DNA of 64,000 nucleotides from assembly GCA_039938515.1 (NCBI GenBank), contig JBDUUL010000001.1, forward strand, positions 357,760 to 421,759. The letters are read 5' to 3'. A program made the translations under genes and the position numbers. Of the stretch, positions 8,913-16,944 are shown piece by piece; positions within the stretch are counted from its first letter, which is position 1, and every line of letters starts with the position of its first letter. The stretch comes from Nitrososphaera sp. GTDB lineage: Archaea; Thermoproteota; Nitrososphaeria; Nitrososphaerales; Nitrososphaeraceae. The notes under the pieces are model-generated. The model was not told where the DNA came from. It worked only from the letters and a program-made list of their open reading frames with translations, and searched no databases.

Positions 8913-8988
8913 GCTCCGGTGGTGTAGTCCGGTTAAGCATCTCGCCCTCTCAAGGCGAAGACCACGGGTTCAAATCCCGTCCGGAGCA
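8913..8988 (+). tRNA. tRNA-Glu (anticodon CTC)
   Basis: A full cloverleaf can be drawn. Acceptor 8913-8919 pairs with 8981-8987. The D arm holds the GG pair at 8931-8932. The anticodon stem TCGCC/GGCGA encloses a loop with CTC at 8949-8951, and the T stem ACGGG/CCCGT has loop TTCAAAT. The discriminator is A8988 and CCA is not encoded. No intron is present. A TATA-like sequence atatatta lies at about 8862-8869, implying a short 5' leader. Confidence 0.96.
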
Positions 8989-9069
8989 CTTTAATCTCGT
9001 AAACCGAATCTAGGATTCATTCGCTGACAGTCTGCAAAATACAACTATGCGACGGCTGGCCGCCAAATT

Positions 9070-9204
9070 TCATGGGCACGCGGCGAGAGGAGACGCTTTT
9101 ATTGTCAGATAGCGGCCACGGCGATTCAGAAGTCCGGTTATCTCTTCATCTGTTTCCACGCAACCGGCGTGGATAATAGGGGGACTGTTCATAGTCGTCA
9201 TCAT
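9070..9204 (-). CDS. Possible 44-residue protein
   Basis: A short frame starts with ATG at 9202-9204 and runs to a TGA. It follows the zinc-ribbon gene on the same strand by 41 nt. The sequence TDEEITGLLNRRGRYL is plausible protein but has no recognised domain. An AT-rich tttattcc lies about 30 nt before the start. This call is weak. Confidence 0.25.
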   Translation of the reverse strand: MMTTMNSPPIIHAGCVETDEEITGLLNRRGRYLTIKASPLAACP

Positions 9205-9245
9205 CTTCCGCAGCCTATGACGAATTGGAATAAAGGGTAAAAAAT

Positions 9246-9395
9246 CTATTCGATTACGTGGACGCTGTGAAAACTCGCTTTGCATTGAGGGCACATAGAG
9301 TGGACGCTCATGCAATCTATGCAGAAATCTGAGGCTCTCAAAAACTCGACATCTTCGCCACGATAGAAGCACGTCTCGCAGAACCTCTTGGGCAT
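9246..9395 (-). CDS. Small zinc-ribbon protein (49 residues)
   Basis: Reading the minus strand from ATG at 9393-9395 gives a 49-residue protein with three CxxC pairs: C6/C9, C25/C28 and C35/C38. Histidines follow at 43 and 46. This spacing is strong evidence of a zinc-binding protein rather than a chance frame. Function is unknown; such mini zinc ribbons in archaea often bind RNA or the transcription machinery. It is too short for common ORF cut-offs. Confidence 0.7.
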   Translation of the reverse strand: MPKRFCETCFYRGEDVEFLRASDFCIDCMSVHSMCPQCKASFHSVHVIE

Positions 9396-9448
9396 GCTAT
9401 CAGCCTTAGCCTAGGCACAATAGCATTTAACCCTTTGGATATAGTTCA

Positions 9449-9853
9449 CTACTTGAGGGCTTTTCTCGTCTTCCGTTTCCCAGAAGCGCCTGAATGCGAA
9501 CCGCGGATTGCCCGGTTGACCTTGCCCTTTATGGTTTCAAGCTTTGCGCGTGGTGTAACCGAAATGCAGAGTATGCTCCCGTCGGCCATTGGAAACGTCA
9601 TGAGTGTAACCTTTTCATGCTCCGTCATGCTGAATTTTAGGCTACCAAGCTGTGCCTTGTAGCCCTCTAGTGCTTTGACGTGGGTGAGTGAATTAAGATA
9701 CATTTGCTGCTCATCCGTGTCTGCCAAGAGCGGGTCTACCCCCTCCTGAAAACCGCCCTGGATGACTTCTCCCCGCTCGGTCACGATTCCCGCGAAGCGT
9801 ATGTTGCGATCGAGCTGTATGATCTTGTCGCAAATGTTCGAGCTAGACACCAT
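9449..9853 (-). CDS. Conserved hypothetical protein, roadblock-like
   Basis: The 134-residue protein shows alternating strands and helices. An early FAGIVTERGEVIQGGF hairpin (residues 20-35) and a late GSILCISVTPRAKLETI block resemble the roadblock/longin-type fold used in archaeal GTPase regulation. The C-terminus is basic (GKRKTRKALK). The roadblock assignment is inference from the secondary-structure pattern; no catalytic motif is visible. Confidence 0.65.
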   Translation of the reverse strand: MVSSSNICDKIIQLDRNIRFAGIVTERGEVIQGGFQEGVDPLLADTDEQQMYLNSLTHVKALEGYKAQLGSLKFSMTEHEKVTLMTFPMADGSILCISVTPRAKLETIKGKVNRAIRGSHSGASGKRKTRKALK

Positions 9854-9893
9854 CAGATAATGAGCTGCATATCCCTGGGTATATAAAAATAGT

Positions 9894-10091
9894 TTAAGAT
9901 GTTTGAGTGACGATTCTTGTTTGCATTGCGTGGCCCGACTTTACATGCCAGGAGTGATGTAAATGGATAAGCTCAGCTATATCTGCTTCGGAGAAGTATT
10001 TCGAGGAGTACCTAGCAAGTACCTTCGCGCAGTCCCTGCAGTAAATTTCTTTGAACTGAAATCGGGATTGGTCCTTTCCTTCGTCGGACAT
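9894..10091 (-). CDS. Small putative zinc protein downstream of endA
   Basis: This 65-residue protein has C18 and C21 (CRDC) and a histidine-rich segment HLHHSWHVKSGH at 43-54, suggesting a C2H2-like zinc site. Its ATG shares one base with the endA stop (TGATG), so it is translationally coupled to the tRNA-splicing endonuclease. A role in RNA binding or endonuclease assembly is possible but only inferred from position. Confidence 0.7.
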   Translation of the reverse strand: MSDEGKDQSRFQFKEIYCRDCAKVLARYSSKYFSEADIAELIHLHHSWHVKSGHAMQTRIVTQTS

Positions 10092-10690
10092 CAGAATTTA
10101 TCCTCATCGCGTGATTTTCTACCAAGTGGGTTGAAGCGCATGCTCGATGTCTTGTAGTAAATGACCTCGCCCCTTCGTTCAATTACCGCGATTATAGCTT
10201 CTTTTCCCATCTTCTCCACTTGCAGGATGGAAGAAGCAAACTGCCTTACTTTCATATCATTTCCCTCGCTGATACCAAATACAACATACTTGGCAGGCTT
10301 GCTTTGATAGTCGCCGCGTTCGTAAACTCGAAAGTCAATCCCGAATCCAAAGCCCTCTTTCGCAACATATCCCCTGCTTCGAAGGTCTCTGTAAATCAAA
10401 AACTTTGTCAGCACCGAAGAATCATCTTTGAGCAGGAGCTCGAACAAATTTTCGAAGGTAATCGCAGGATGACCTGTAACCGCAAGTCTTTCAGTATGCT
10501 TCAGGTATAGTGCCTCAAACGATTTTAGAACATAGCTGCCTGCTTCGACCTCTCCGAATCCGCGGCCTCGAAGCTCGTCCTGCATTCTTGGATCGTCTAC
10601 GATCATCCTCCCATCCTGCATTCTCGCCTCGACTTGAGTCGTTACTTCGCCAGCTGTCTGGACAACCGGTTCGGAGCCGCTTCTGTTCAT
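10091..10690 (-). CDS. endA: tRNA-splicing endonuclease subunit, catalytic His replaced
   Basis: The 199-residue protein matches archaeal tRNA intron endonuclease. An N-terminal domain is followed by the C-terminal nuclease fold with RDLRSRGYVAKEGFGFGIDF and RVY. The catalytic triad in the family is Tyr-His-Lys. Here Y123 and K163 are at the expected places, but the usual His before the KYLV strand is P132 (KPAKYVV). Either this is a structural subunit of a heteromeric enzyme or His is supplied differently. It forms a coupled pair with the downstream 65-residue protein. Confidence 0.85.
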   Translation of the reverse strand: MNRSGSEPVVQTAGEVTTQVEARMQDGRMIVDDPRMQDELRGRGFGEVEAGSYVLKSFEALYLKHTERLAVTGHPAITFENLFELLLKDDSSVLTKFLIYRDLRSRGYVAKEGFGFGIDFRVYERGDYQSKPAKYVVFGISEGNDMKVRQFASSILQVEKMGKEAIIAVIERRGEVIYYKTSSMRFNPLGRKSRDEDKF

Positions 10691-10746
10691 AACGATTAAA
10701 TCAGACCAGATTGATTGATTGAAGCATTAAAGTTTAGTGTTATGAT

Positions 10747-11268
10747 ATGAAAGGAGTAAATTATAGAGAAACTCGGGGAATGCCCTATGTAAGAAGGGAA
10801 TATATCGCTGGCAAGCCCCAGATAAAAATTGCAAGGTTTGCCTCTGGTCAGGCGGGGAGCAACTATGATTACAAGTTAGAATTGCTTGCGACTGAGAAGA
10901 TCCAGATCAGACATAATGCCTTAGAGGCGGCAAGGCTTGCAGCTAACAAACGCATGGCCACAGCCGGCGAAACCAGCTTTTTCTCCATGCTGAGGGTGTA
11001 TCCGCATGTCATCCTGCGGGAAAACAAAATGATTGCGACTGCAGGAGCAGACCGTTTGCAGGAAGGCATGAGGCGTGCTTTTGGTAAGGCTACAGGTCTG
11101 GCCGCGCGTGTAAAGCCGGATCAGGTGCTATTTGAGGCATACGTTACCGCTGGAAACCTGAATCTGGCTAAAGAAGGGTTCAAGGTCGCATCAAGCAAAC
11201 TGGGCTGCCCGACCTATGTGCGCGTCACGCCGCTAAGAGAGCAGGCCGCCGTTTCAGAAGATGACTGA
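10747..11268 (+). CDS. rpl10e: Large ribosomal subunit protein uL16 (L10e)
   Basis: The 173-residue protein has the archaeal L10e N-terminus (YRETRGMPYVRREYIAGKP), with FFSMLRVYPHVILRENKM in the middle and GMRRAFGKATGLAARV later. It sits near the A-site finger of the 50S subunit. Start ATG 10747 follows an AT-rich ttaaagttta element by about 12 nt, suggesting a very short leader. Its TGA directly abuts the TGA of the convergent gene, forming TGATCA. Confidence 0.96.
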   Translation: MKGVNYRETRGMPYVRREYIAGKPQIKIARFASGQAGSNYDYKLELLATEKIQIRHNALEAARLAANKRMATAGETSFFSMLRVYPHVILRENKMIATAGADRLQEGMRRAFGKATGLAARVKPDQVLFEAYVTAGNLNLAKEGFKVASSKLGCPTYVRVTPLREQAAVSEDD

Positions 11269-11883
11269 TCAGAGTCTCGCCATTAGCTGCTTTATCGCTG
11301 CGTCCTGACAGGCAGGCGCGCCGACGCCCACGCTCGCACAGACTAGAGCGATAATGTTATCTATTTCAGTCCTGATCGCCTTTCCGACGACCGAGCTCGG
11401 ATCTGCGATGCTCTTGCGAATTTCTTCATGGCTAAGTCCTTCGATCAATTGGGGACTGAAGCCTGACCCTACCTGGATGTATTGACCGTCGACTAGGGTG
11501 AACGGAATTATCTGATCTGGATTGTACGTGTCGAGGATCTCATAATCAGAGTCACCAAGCTCCTGCAGAGGTTCAAAATTCCTATCGGTTGTCTCTCGAC
11601 CGATAAACTCCACAGACCCGCTTTCATACTTGGCGCGTGCGAAGCTGACGGTCGATATGTTCAGATACTTCTCGTCGTGGCCGGCGCTTTTTTCATCGAG
11701 AAGGCCTGTCCACTTGCCAAAACGACCCAGCGCTTCAACGATCGCCCAGCGCTCAGCAGCACAAAAAGGACAAAACCCTGCGCCCATAAAGTAAACGAGC
11801 ACTTTTGAGCCCGGCCTTTTCAGAGGCACATCGGTAACGTGCATAAACTTGCCGAGGACCTTTCGCGGTACGAATTGCGACAA
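11269..11883 (-). CDS. DUF929-family thioredoxin-fold protein
   Basis: The 204-residue protein carries C38-P-F-C41 in a thioredoxin-like context (FMGAGFCPFCAAERWAI), then YLNISTVSFARA and NPDQIIPFTLVDGQY. This resembles the archaeal DUF929 family of predicted thiol oxidoreductases. No signal peptide or membrane anchor is visible, so it may act in the cytoplasm. The redox partner is not known. Confidence 0.8.
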   Translation of the reverse strand: MSQFVPRKVLGKFMHVTDVPLKRPGSKVLVYFMGAGFCPFCAAERWAIVEALGRFGKWTGLLDEKSAGHDEKYLNISTVSFARAKYESGSVEFIGRETTDRNFEPLQELGDSDYEILDTYNPDQIIPFTLVDGQYIQVGSGFSPQLIEGLSHEEIRKSIADPSSVVGKAIRTEIDNIIALVCASVGVGAPACQDAAIKQLMARL

Positions 11884-11923
11884 CCTGTGCAGCTAGGTCG
11901 AGCGTGTGCTATTAAACTTATGA

Positions 11924-12652
11924 CTAAGAAGTGCTGGAGGCCAGCTGGCCACCAGAGGGCTGGATCTGTTGGGATATCGTTTTAAGTTTCGCAGCATGCC
12001 ACATCTTTTCGTGAGCCTCTCTGTCCTCTTCCGCGAAATATCTCAGGCGGCAGAAGTGGCATTGAAGATGCGGTCTGATTCTTTTTTGGGTTTCTCTTTG
12101 AACCTTCAGAATGAGCATTTGCTCGACGCCACCTCGGCTCGGCTGCTGGACCACATCTCCGAGCTTGCTTTCAGCGAGCTGAGAATGATGCAGATGGGCT
12201 TCAGCACTGGCCAGCCATTGAGATGAGAATTTCTCCAACATGTAGTTCCATCCAGAGGTATTCAGTTTGCATATTTCAAGCTCATTAGCAAGATTGTTGT
12301 AATCTGCACCAAGATCGGACGCAGCTCTAAACACGCCTTGCGGGTCTATTGAGAGGCGTATCGCAAACTCTTTCGCATTCTCGTCAGTCCATAGTTGGAC
12401 CGTCGGTTTTGCAGTTTTCGGGTGACCGCTATCGTGAATTCGCGAAATCGAATGTCTTCGATCAGACAGCCGAGCATGGGACATATTCTTGACTGCTAGC
12501 AATGCATAGTATTTCTCCACTCTATCCATGCAGCAAAACGACGCGGGAAGGATGACCCGTTTCTTGGCGATTTTTCGGATAGTATCAATGGCGCCCAAAA
12601 GACGTCTCCAAGCGAAAGGAGCGAGTAGCGATGGTCGCTTTCTACATCCCAA
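11924..12652 (-). CDS. Hypothetical protein with C-terminal C2H2 zinc finger
   Basis: The frame gives up to 242 residues. The clear part is a C-terminal CHFC-x12-H-x4-H finger followed by a basic stretch. The middle is helical with no known domain. Start choice is uncertain: the palindromic AT element at 12656-12670 would place transcription starts near 12640, so TTG 12598 or ATG 12529 (201 residues) may be the true start. It is divergent from pgk. Function unknown. Confidence 0.6.
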   Translation of the reverse strand: MGCRKRPSLLAPFAWRRLLGAIDTIRKIAKKRVILPASFCCMDRVEKYYALLAVKNMSHARLSDRRHSISRIHDSGHPKTAKPTVQLWTDENAKEFAIRLSIDPQGVFRAASDLGADYNNLANELEICKLNTSGWNYMLEKFSSQWLASAEAHLHHSQLAESKLGDVVQQPSRGGVEQMLILKVQRETQKRIRPHLQCHFCRLRYFAEEDREAHEKMWHAAKLKTISQQIQPSGGQLASSTS

Positions 12653-12655
12653 GTA

Positions 12656-12670
12656 GGAATAAATTATTCC
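12656..12670. promoter_or_regulatory. Palindromic AT element in pgk promoter region
   Basis: GGAATAA and TTATTCC form 7-bp inverted arms around one central base. The centre is a TATA-like sequence, 28-42 nt before the pgk TTG and just outside the divergent gene. It may be a bidirectional TATA box or an operator overlapping it. Confidence 0.4.
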
Positions 12671-12697
12671 AAGCTAAACGTACCGACGCTTAAGCAT

Positions 12698-13897
12698 TTG
12701 ACAGTTAAATCTATTTCAGATGTCGATTCTCAGGCGTTTTATGGCAAACGTGTGTTCATTAGGGTTGATTTCAACGTCAGCGTTTCCGGGGGAGTGGTTG
12801 GCGAGGACTATAGGATAAGAATGGCAATCCCTACGATCGAGTACCTTACAAAGCGTGGCGCTAGAGTAATCCTGGCTTCACACCTCGGTAGGCCGGACGG
12901 GAAGGATCCGGATTACTCTCTGTCGCCTGTGGCAAACAGGCTTTCTGAGATTATCGGTGGTTCAAAGATTCTCTTTGCCAACGACTGCGTCGGGCCGCAG
13001 GTGTCTGACCAAGTGAACGGGATGGCAAATGGCGACGTGCTTTTGCTTGAAAACCTCCGGTTTCACAAGCAGGAAGAAGAAAACAATGCCGAGTTCTGTG
13101 AGAAGCTGGCGTCGCTCGCGGATATTTACGTCAACGACGCGTTTAGCACCTCTCACCGCAAGCACGCCTCAACCTATGGCGCCGCAAAGCTGTTTGACCT
13201 GAAGCTGGCCGGCTTTAACCTTCGCAAGGAAATCGAGTACCTATCAATGATTCGGGACTCTCCTTCAAAGCCGTTTACGCTTGTTGTCGGCGGCGTAAAG
13301 ATAAAGGACAAGATAGGCGCCCTCGAACATCTTTTGCCCAAGGCAGACAGAGTCATTATTGGCGGTGCGGCTGCATACACTTTCCTGAAGGCAAGAGGAG
13401 GCAAGACCGGCAAGTCCCTCATTGATTATGATCATCTAAATTGGGTGACGAAAGCCTTGTCGTCCTACGGTGACAAGATCATGCTCCCTGTCGACCACGT
13501 GGTGGCAGAGACTCCGAATGACACATCATTTTCCATGGTCAAGGGCGACATCCCGGATGGGCTAGCAGGATTCGACATTGGAAACGAAACCATTGAAAAG
13601 TACTCGGCAGCTGTCAGCGGAATTGACGGGCAGGGAACTATATTTTGGAATGGCCCGATGGGACTGTTTGAAGTCAGGGCCTTTGCAAACGGGACCATCA
13701 ACATAGCAAAAAGCATGGCATTAGCATACTGGCGCGGGTCCAAGACATTGATAGGCGGGGGCGACACTCTAGAGGCGATGAAAAAAGCAGGGGTTACCGA
13801 AAACGAGGTCAGTCACGTCTCCACGGGCGGGGGCGCAACGCTAAGATATCTGGCTGGTGACGAGATGCCTGGAATTTCAGTGCTAACCCGCAGTTAG
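12698..13897 (+). CDS. pgk: Phosphoglycerate kinase
   Basis: The 399-residue enzyme interconverts 3-phosphoglycerate plus ATP and 1,3-bisphosphoglycerate. Family signatures include VFIRVDFNVSVSGG, LASHLGRPDGK, YVNDAFSTSHRKHAS, the nucleotide-side VVGGVKIKDKIG, FWNGPMGLFE and the final STGGGATLRYLAG. Length is typical. The start is TTG 12698, which fits the family N-terminus and the promoter spacing. In autotrophic ammonia oxidisers it probably serves gluconeogenesis. Its stop overlaps the convergent gene by 4 nt. Confidence 0.96.
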   Translation: MTVKSISDVDSQAFYGKRVFIRVDFNVSVSGGVVGEDYRIRMAIPTIEYLTKRGARVILASHLGRPDGKDPDYSLSPVANRLSEIIGGSKILFANDCVGPQVSDQVNGMANGDVLLLENLRFHKQEEENNAEFCEKLASLADIYVNDAFSTSHRKHASTYGAAKLFDLKLAGFNLRKEIEYLSMIRDSPSKPFTLVVGGVKIKDKIGALEHLLPKADRVIIGGAAAYTFLKARGGKTGKSLIDYDHLNWVTKALSSYGDKIMLPVDHVVAETPNDTSFSMVKGDIPDGLAGFDIGNETIEKYSAAVSGIDGQGTIFWNGPMGLFEVRAFANGTINIAKSMALAYWRGSKTLIGGGDTLEAMKKAGVTENEVSHVSTGGGATLRYLAGDEMPGISVLTRS

Positions 13898-15519
13898 GAT
13901 GCCGTTAGCGTTACGTGCACTGCTTTTAGATAAGATATTTGGTCGTTTGCCGTCCCAAGCATAAGCGTATAGTTGCCCGGTTTGAGGTTAGGTGACGGTT
14001 CGAATACGTAGGACAATTGCTTCGAGTCCCCTTTAGCTATATTTACGGAAGGTTCACTGAATGTGCCGGTAGAATTGCCGAGACTGCCAGTCGGCGTGAG
14101 CGTACCTGAACTAATCATGTTGCCTTTAAAATCAGAATTGGCATTGACGTTCAGTCGTATTTCCAGGCTGCCGCCCCTCTGAACTTTATAGTCGGTTTTC
14201 TCGGTTGTTACAGAAACCGGCGCTTGCTTTCCCGCATCCAGTTCGGCTATGTTGTTCTGAGTCCATTCTGAGAACCAAACCTCCCCGCTCTGACCAATCG
14301 CTAGTTGCAGGGCATTGGCCAGTCCGCACTGAGTACAGCCCTCTTTGCCTGACCAAATCGGATTTTGAGTAGGGATCCAGTATTCGGTCAAGGTTTCATT
14401 CGATGGATTGAATTTGGCAATTTGATTTCCTTCATGCTCGTTGAACCATAACGCACCGTCGCCAGTTGGTGATGCCTTGATCCAGTAAGGAAGAGTGTAT
14501 GCATTGGGGACAGTCTGGCCGTCAAAGAGCCGCGGAGACGCGGTCGAAGTAACATAGGACGTAATAGATTTTGTAGAAGGATCAAGACTGAAAAAGGTGC
14601 TTGTTGCATGGTCGGTAACCCAGAGCCTGCCCGACGAATCCAGAGCAGTGCTTGAAGGAGATTTTAGTTCAGGGGGCAGCGTATAATTGTCTACGTGCTT
14701 TGTAGCAGCGTCGTAGTGGTATATCACGCCCTTCTGGTCAAAAGCAAGAACAGGTAACCATACTGCGTTGTGAGCACGGTCGATAGTTATCGAGCCGGAG
14801 CCGAGCGTAGCATTGAGGCCTTTGAAGGCATCGAGGGGCAACGGAATCTCCGAAATGCCTTCAGATGTCCCGTTCTTTAACTTTGACACATCAGCATACC
14901 AAAGTGATTTTGCAAAGAATCCGGTGAAATAGATGTTGCCGTTATTATCAAAGTCAAAGGACGAAGGGTAGATTTCAGGGGTCTTGTATACGTAGAATTT
15001 CTCGGTCGACCTGTCAAATTTCCATATGGCATTTCCTTCGGTCACAAGCCACATGTTTCCCGATTTATCGGGCTTCAGATCCCAGACCATTTCTGGTGCG
15101 CCGACGAGATGGTTCCTAGGCTGCCAGGATGGGATCTTGTATTCTTTTCCAAAGGTACCCGCGGCAGTATTGAAAGAGCCGAGAGCGCCGTCCTTGGTGG
15201 AAACATACCACACAGTGTTGTTGTTATCAACATAAACGGCCAGCGGCACTTCGCATTGGGAAGGCAATGAAATCTCTCGGATAAAATCGGTTGACTTTGG
15301 AGTAAAGCCTAGGCCACAGAATTGCTGGCGGTACTCCTGTTCCTGCGCGGCAGCTGTTTGGTTTGTGTCCGGCGGGTTCCCGGTGGTCGCCTGTTTAGAG
15401 AACACAGACACAGATACGGCCGCGACGGCCAAGACGCCGATCAGTGCGTAGAGAATAATCTTCCTGTTCGAAGAGCGCGTTGGAGATTTGCCTGCCGCGT
15501 CACTGCCCTTCGACGACAA
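13894..15519 (-). CDS. Membrane-anchored seven-bladed beta-propeller (Vgb-like) surface protein
   Basis: The 541-residue protein has a cytoplasmic Ser/Arg-rich start, one membrane segment (about 22-42) and a large outer part. Six or seven propeller repeats are visible, each with a VW/LW-type strand and a following F-D/N turn (VWYVSTKDG, MWLVTEGN, LWVTDHAT, LWFNEHEGNQIAKF, VWFSEW). This pattern matches the virginiamycin B lyase/SMP-30-like superfamily. About 100 C-terminal residues look like an Ig-like domain. Substrate is unknown; drug-lyase activity should not be assumed. TTG start at 15519. Confidence 0.8.
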   Translation of the reverse strand: MSSKGSDAAGKSPTRSSNRKIILYALIGVLAVAAVSVSVFSKQATTGNPPDTNQTAAAQEQEYRQQFCGLGFTPKSTDFIREISLPSQCEVPLAVYVDNNNTVWYVSTKDGALGSFNTAAGTFGKEYKIPSWQPRNHLVGAPEMVWDLKPDKSGNMWLVTEGNAIWKFDRSTEKFYVYKTPEIYPSSFDFDNNGNIYFTGFFAKSLWYADVSKLKNGTSEGISEIPLPLDAFKGLNATLGSGSITIDRAHNAVWLPVLAFDQKGVIYHYDAATKHVDNYTLPPELKSPSSTALDSSGRLWVTDHATSTFFSLDPSTKSITSYVTSTASPRLFDGQTVPNAYTLPYWIKASPTGDGALWFNEHEGNQIAKFNPSNETLTEYWIPTQNPIWSGKEGCTQCGLANALQLAIGQSGEVWFSEWTQNNIAELDAGKQAPVSVTTEKTDYKVQRGGSLEIRLNVNANSDFKGNMISSGTLTPTGSLGNSTGTFSEPSVNIAKGDSKQLSYVFEPSPNLKPGNYTLMLGTANDQISYLKAVHVTLTAS

Positions 15520-15627
15520 TTATAATGAATTTGAAATTTCCACATATATCTCTTATCGGGTCTTCGGGTAATTCACATTCACTTATCATAATCCATTCGC
15601 TGAATAGGAACAAATAGTCTCCAAACA

Positions 15628-16539
15628 GTGATCATGAGGTTGAAAACCGGCACGGCAGAGAAGTCGGAACAGCGGCTCGGTTATGCCTCCATAATCGCCG
15701 CTGCCGCGCTGTTTGGATCGGTTTTCACAATTGCAAGATCAATCCTGGTCACCATCGACCCTTTGACGCTTTCCGCGCTCACTTACGTGATCTCCGGTCT
15801 GGCGCTTGTTCCTTTTGGCAGGGCGTCATTCAGGCTAGGGAGTTCCAAGGAATATGCGTACATCATTATTGTTTCGCTCCTTGGAGCAGCCGCTGCTCCG
15901 GCTCTACTGCTTTACGGGCTGAGCATGAGCAGCTCCTCAGACGCATCGATACTGTCCAATGCGGAGATGATATTCACCATCATTCTTTCGGCAGTTTTCT
16001 TTGGCGAGAGACCGAAGGGGCACGGAGGCATCGCGGGAGTCATAATAGTAATAATCGGCCTTACTATCGCAACGACAGACCTCAAGTTTTCAGGCACTTT
16101 ATTTGAACTCAAGATCGGGAATCTCTTGGTCCTTGCATCCATGCTGATGTGGGCAGTTGACAATAATTTCAGCCGAAAGTTGACCATTTCCAGTACTGCA
16201 AGCCCGGCCAAAATTGCAATGATGAAATCCCTGATAGGCGGAGCTATTCTGCTATCGGTAGCACTCGCGCTCGGGGCCGGGCCCCGAATTGTTTCCATCA
16301 GCCCAAAAGATTGGGTGGTAATTGTCCTCATGTCAGTGTCCGGATTTGGAGCAGCTCTTCTCCTTTTCCTCACCGCGCTCAAGCGCATAGGCACGGTGAG
16401 AACAATGACAGGATTTTCCATGACGCCCGTCTTTGGAATCGCGATAGCCGTGATCCTCGGTGGCGAATCGATTAGCGCCTTTCAGGTATCGGCCACAGCA
16501 ATGATAATCGGAGGCATTTACCTCGCCAGCCGACGTTAG
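15628..16539 (+). CDS. EamA/DMT-family transporter
   Basis: The 303-residue protein has about ten hydrophobic segments in two repeated EamA halves (first about 18-145, second about 165-300), typical of drug/metabolite transporters. An LLYGLSMSSSSDAS block and a second-half FGAALLLFLTALKRIG match the family. The substrate cannot be deduced. ATG at 15634 is an alternative start two codons in. The stop overlaps pth2 by 4 nt on the opposite strand. Confidence 0.85.
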   Translation: MIMRLKTGTAEKSEQRLGYASIIAAAALFGSVFTIARSILVTIDPLTLSALTYVISGLALVPFGRASFRLGSSKEYAYIIIVSLLGAAAAPALLLYGLSMSSSSDASILSNAEMIFTIILSAVFFGERPKGHGGIAGVIIVIIGLTIATTDLKFSGTLFELKIGNLLVLASMLMWAVDNNFSRKLTISSTASPAKIAMMKSLIGGAILLSVALALGAGPRIVSISPKDWVVIVLMSVSGFGAALLLFLTALKRIGTVRTMTGFSMTPVFGIAIAVILGGESISAFQVSATAMIIGGIYLASRR

Positions 16540-16889
16540 AGCAACTTTAGTTTGCTAGTTACCTTGTCGACCAGGTTTTCAGGAGCGGGACCTATCCCGA
16601 TACAAGTGATCGTGCCGGCAGGTATCTGGGTCAATCCCCTATCTTCTATCTGGACGACAGGGAGCTCCATTCTTTCAGCATCCTTACGAACCTGCATCAG
16701 TTCCGAAAGACTCTGAACCTTCACGACCACTTTTGCCTGTCCCCCGACTGCCCACGATTCAAACCACTGAGGATGCCTCGACTTGGCCCTGTCAACTGCC
16801 ATTACTGCCGCATGTGCGACCTGCGCGGCGATTTTTCCACATCCCATCCCAAGGTCCTTTCTTACCACCAAGACCTGCTTGTATTCCAC
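16536..16889 (-). CDS. pth2: Peptidyl-tRNA hydrolase 2
   Basis: The 117-residue protein is the archaeal/eukaryotic type Pth2, which releases peptides from prematurely dissociated peptidyl-tRNA. Hallmarks are VVRKDLGMGCGKIAAQVAHAA near residues 8-28, then QIEDRGLTQIPAGTITCIGIGP at the C-terminal half. Length is typical of the family. Confidence 0.96.
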   Translation of the reverse strand: MEYKQVLVVRKDLGMGCGKIAAQVAHAAVMAVDRAKSRHPQWFESWAVGGQAKVVVKVQSLSELMQVRKDAERMELPVVQIEDRGLTQIPAGTITCIGIGPAPENLVDKVTSKLKLL

Positions 16890-16944
16890 TTTTCTACATA
16901 TGTTAATTAGCAGGCTGAAAAATAGGTTTCTCGCAGTTACTCAC

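Noticed and set aside
16783-16944. N-terminal extension of the geranylgeranyl reductase
   Set aside because: It overlaps pth2 and does not look like the family N-terminus; the FAD motif follows directly after ATG 16945.
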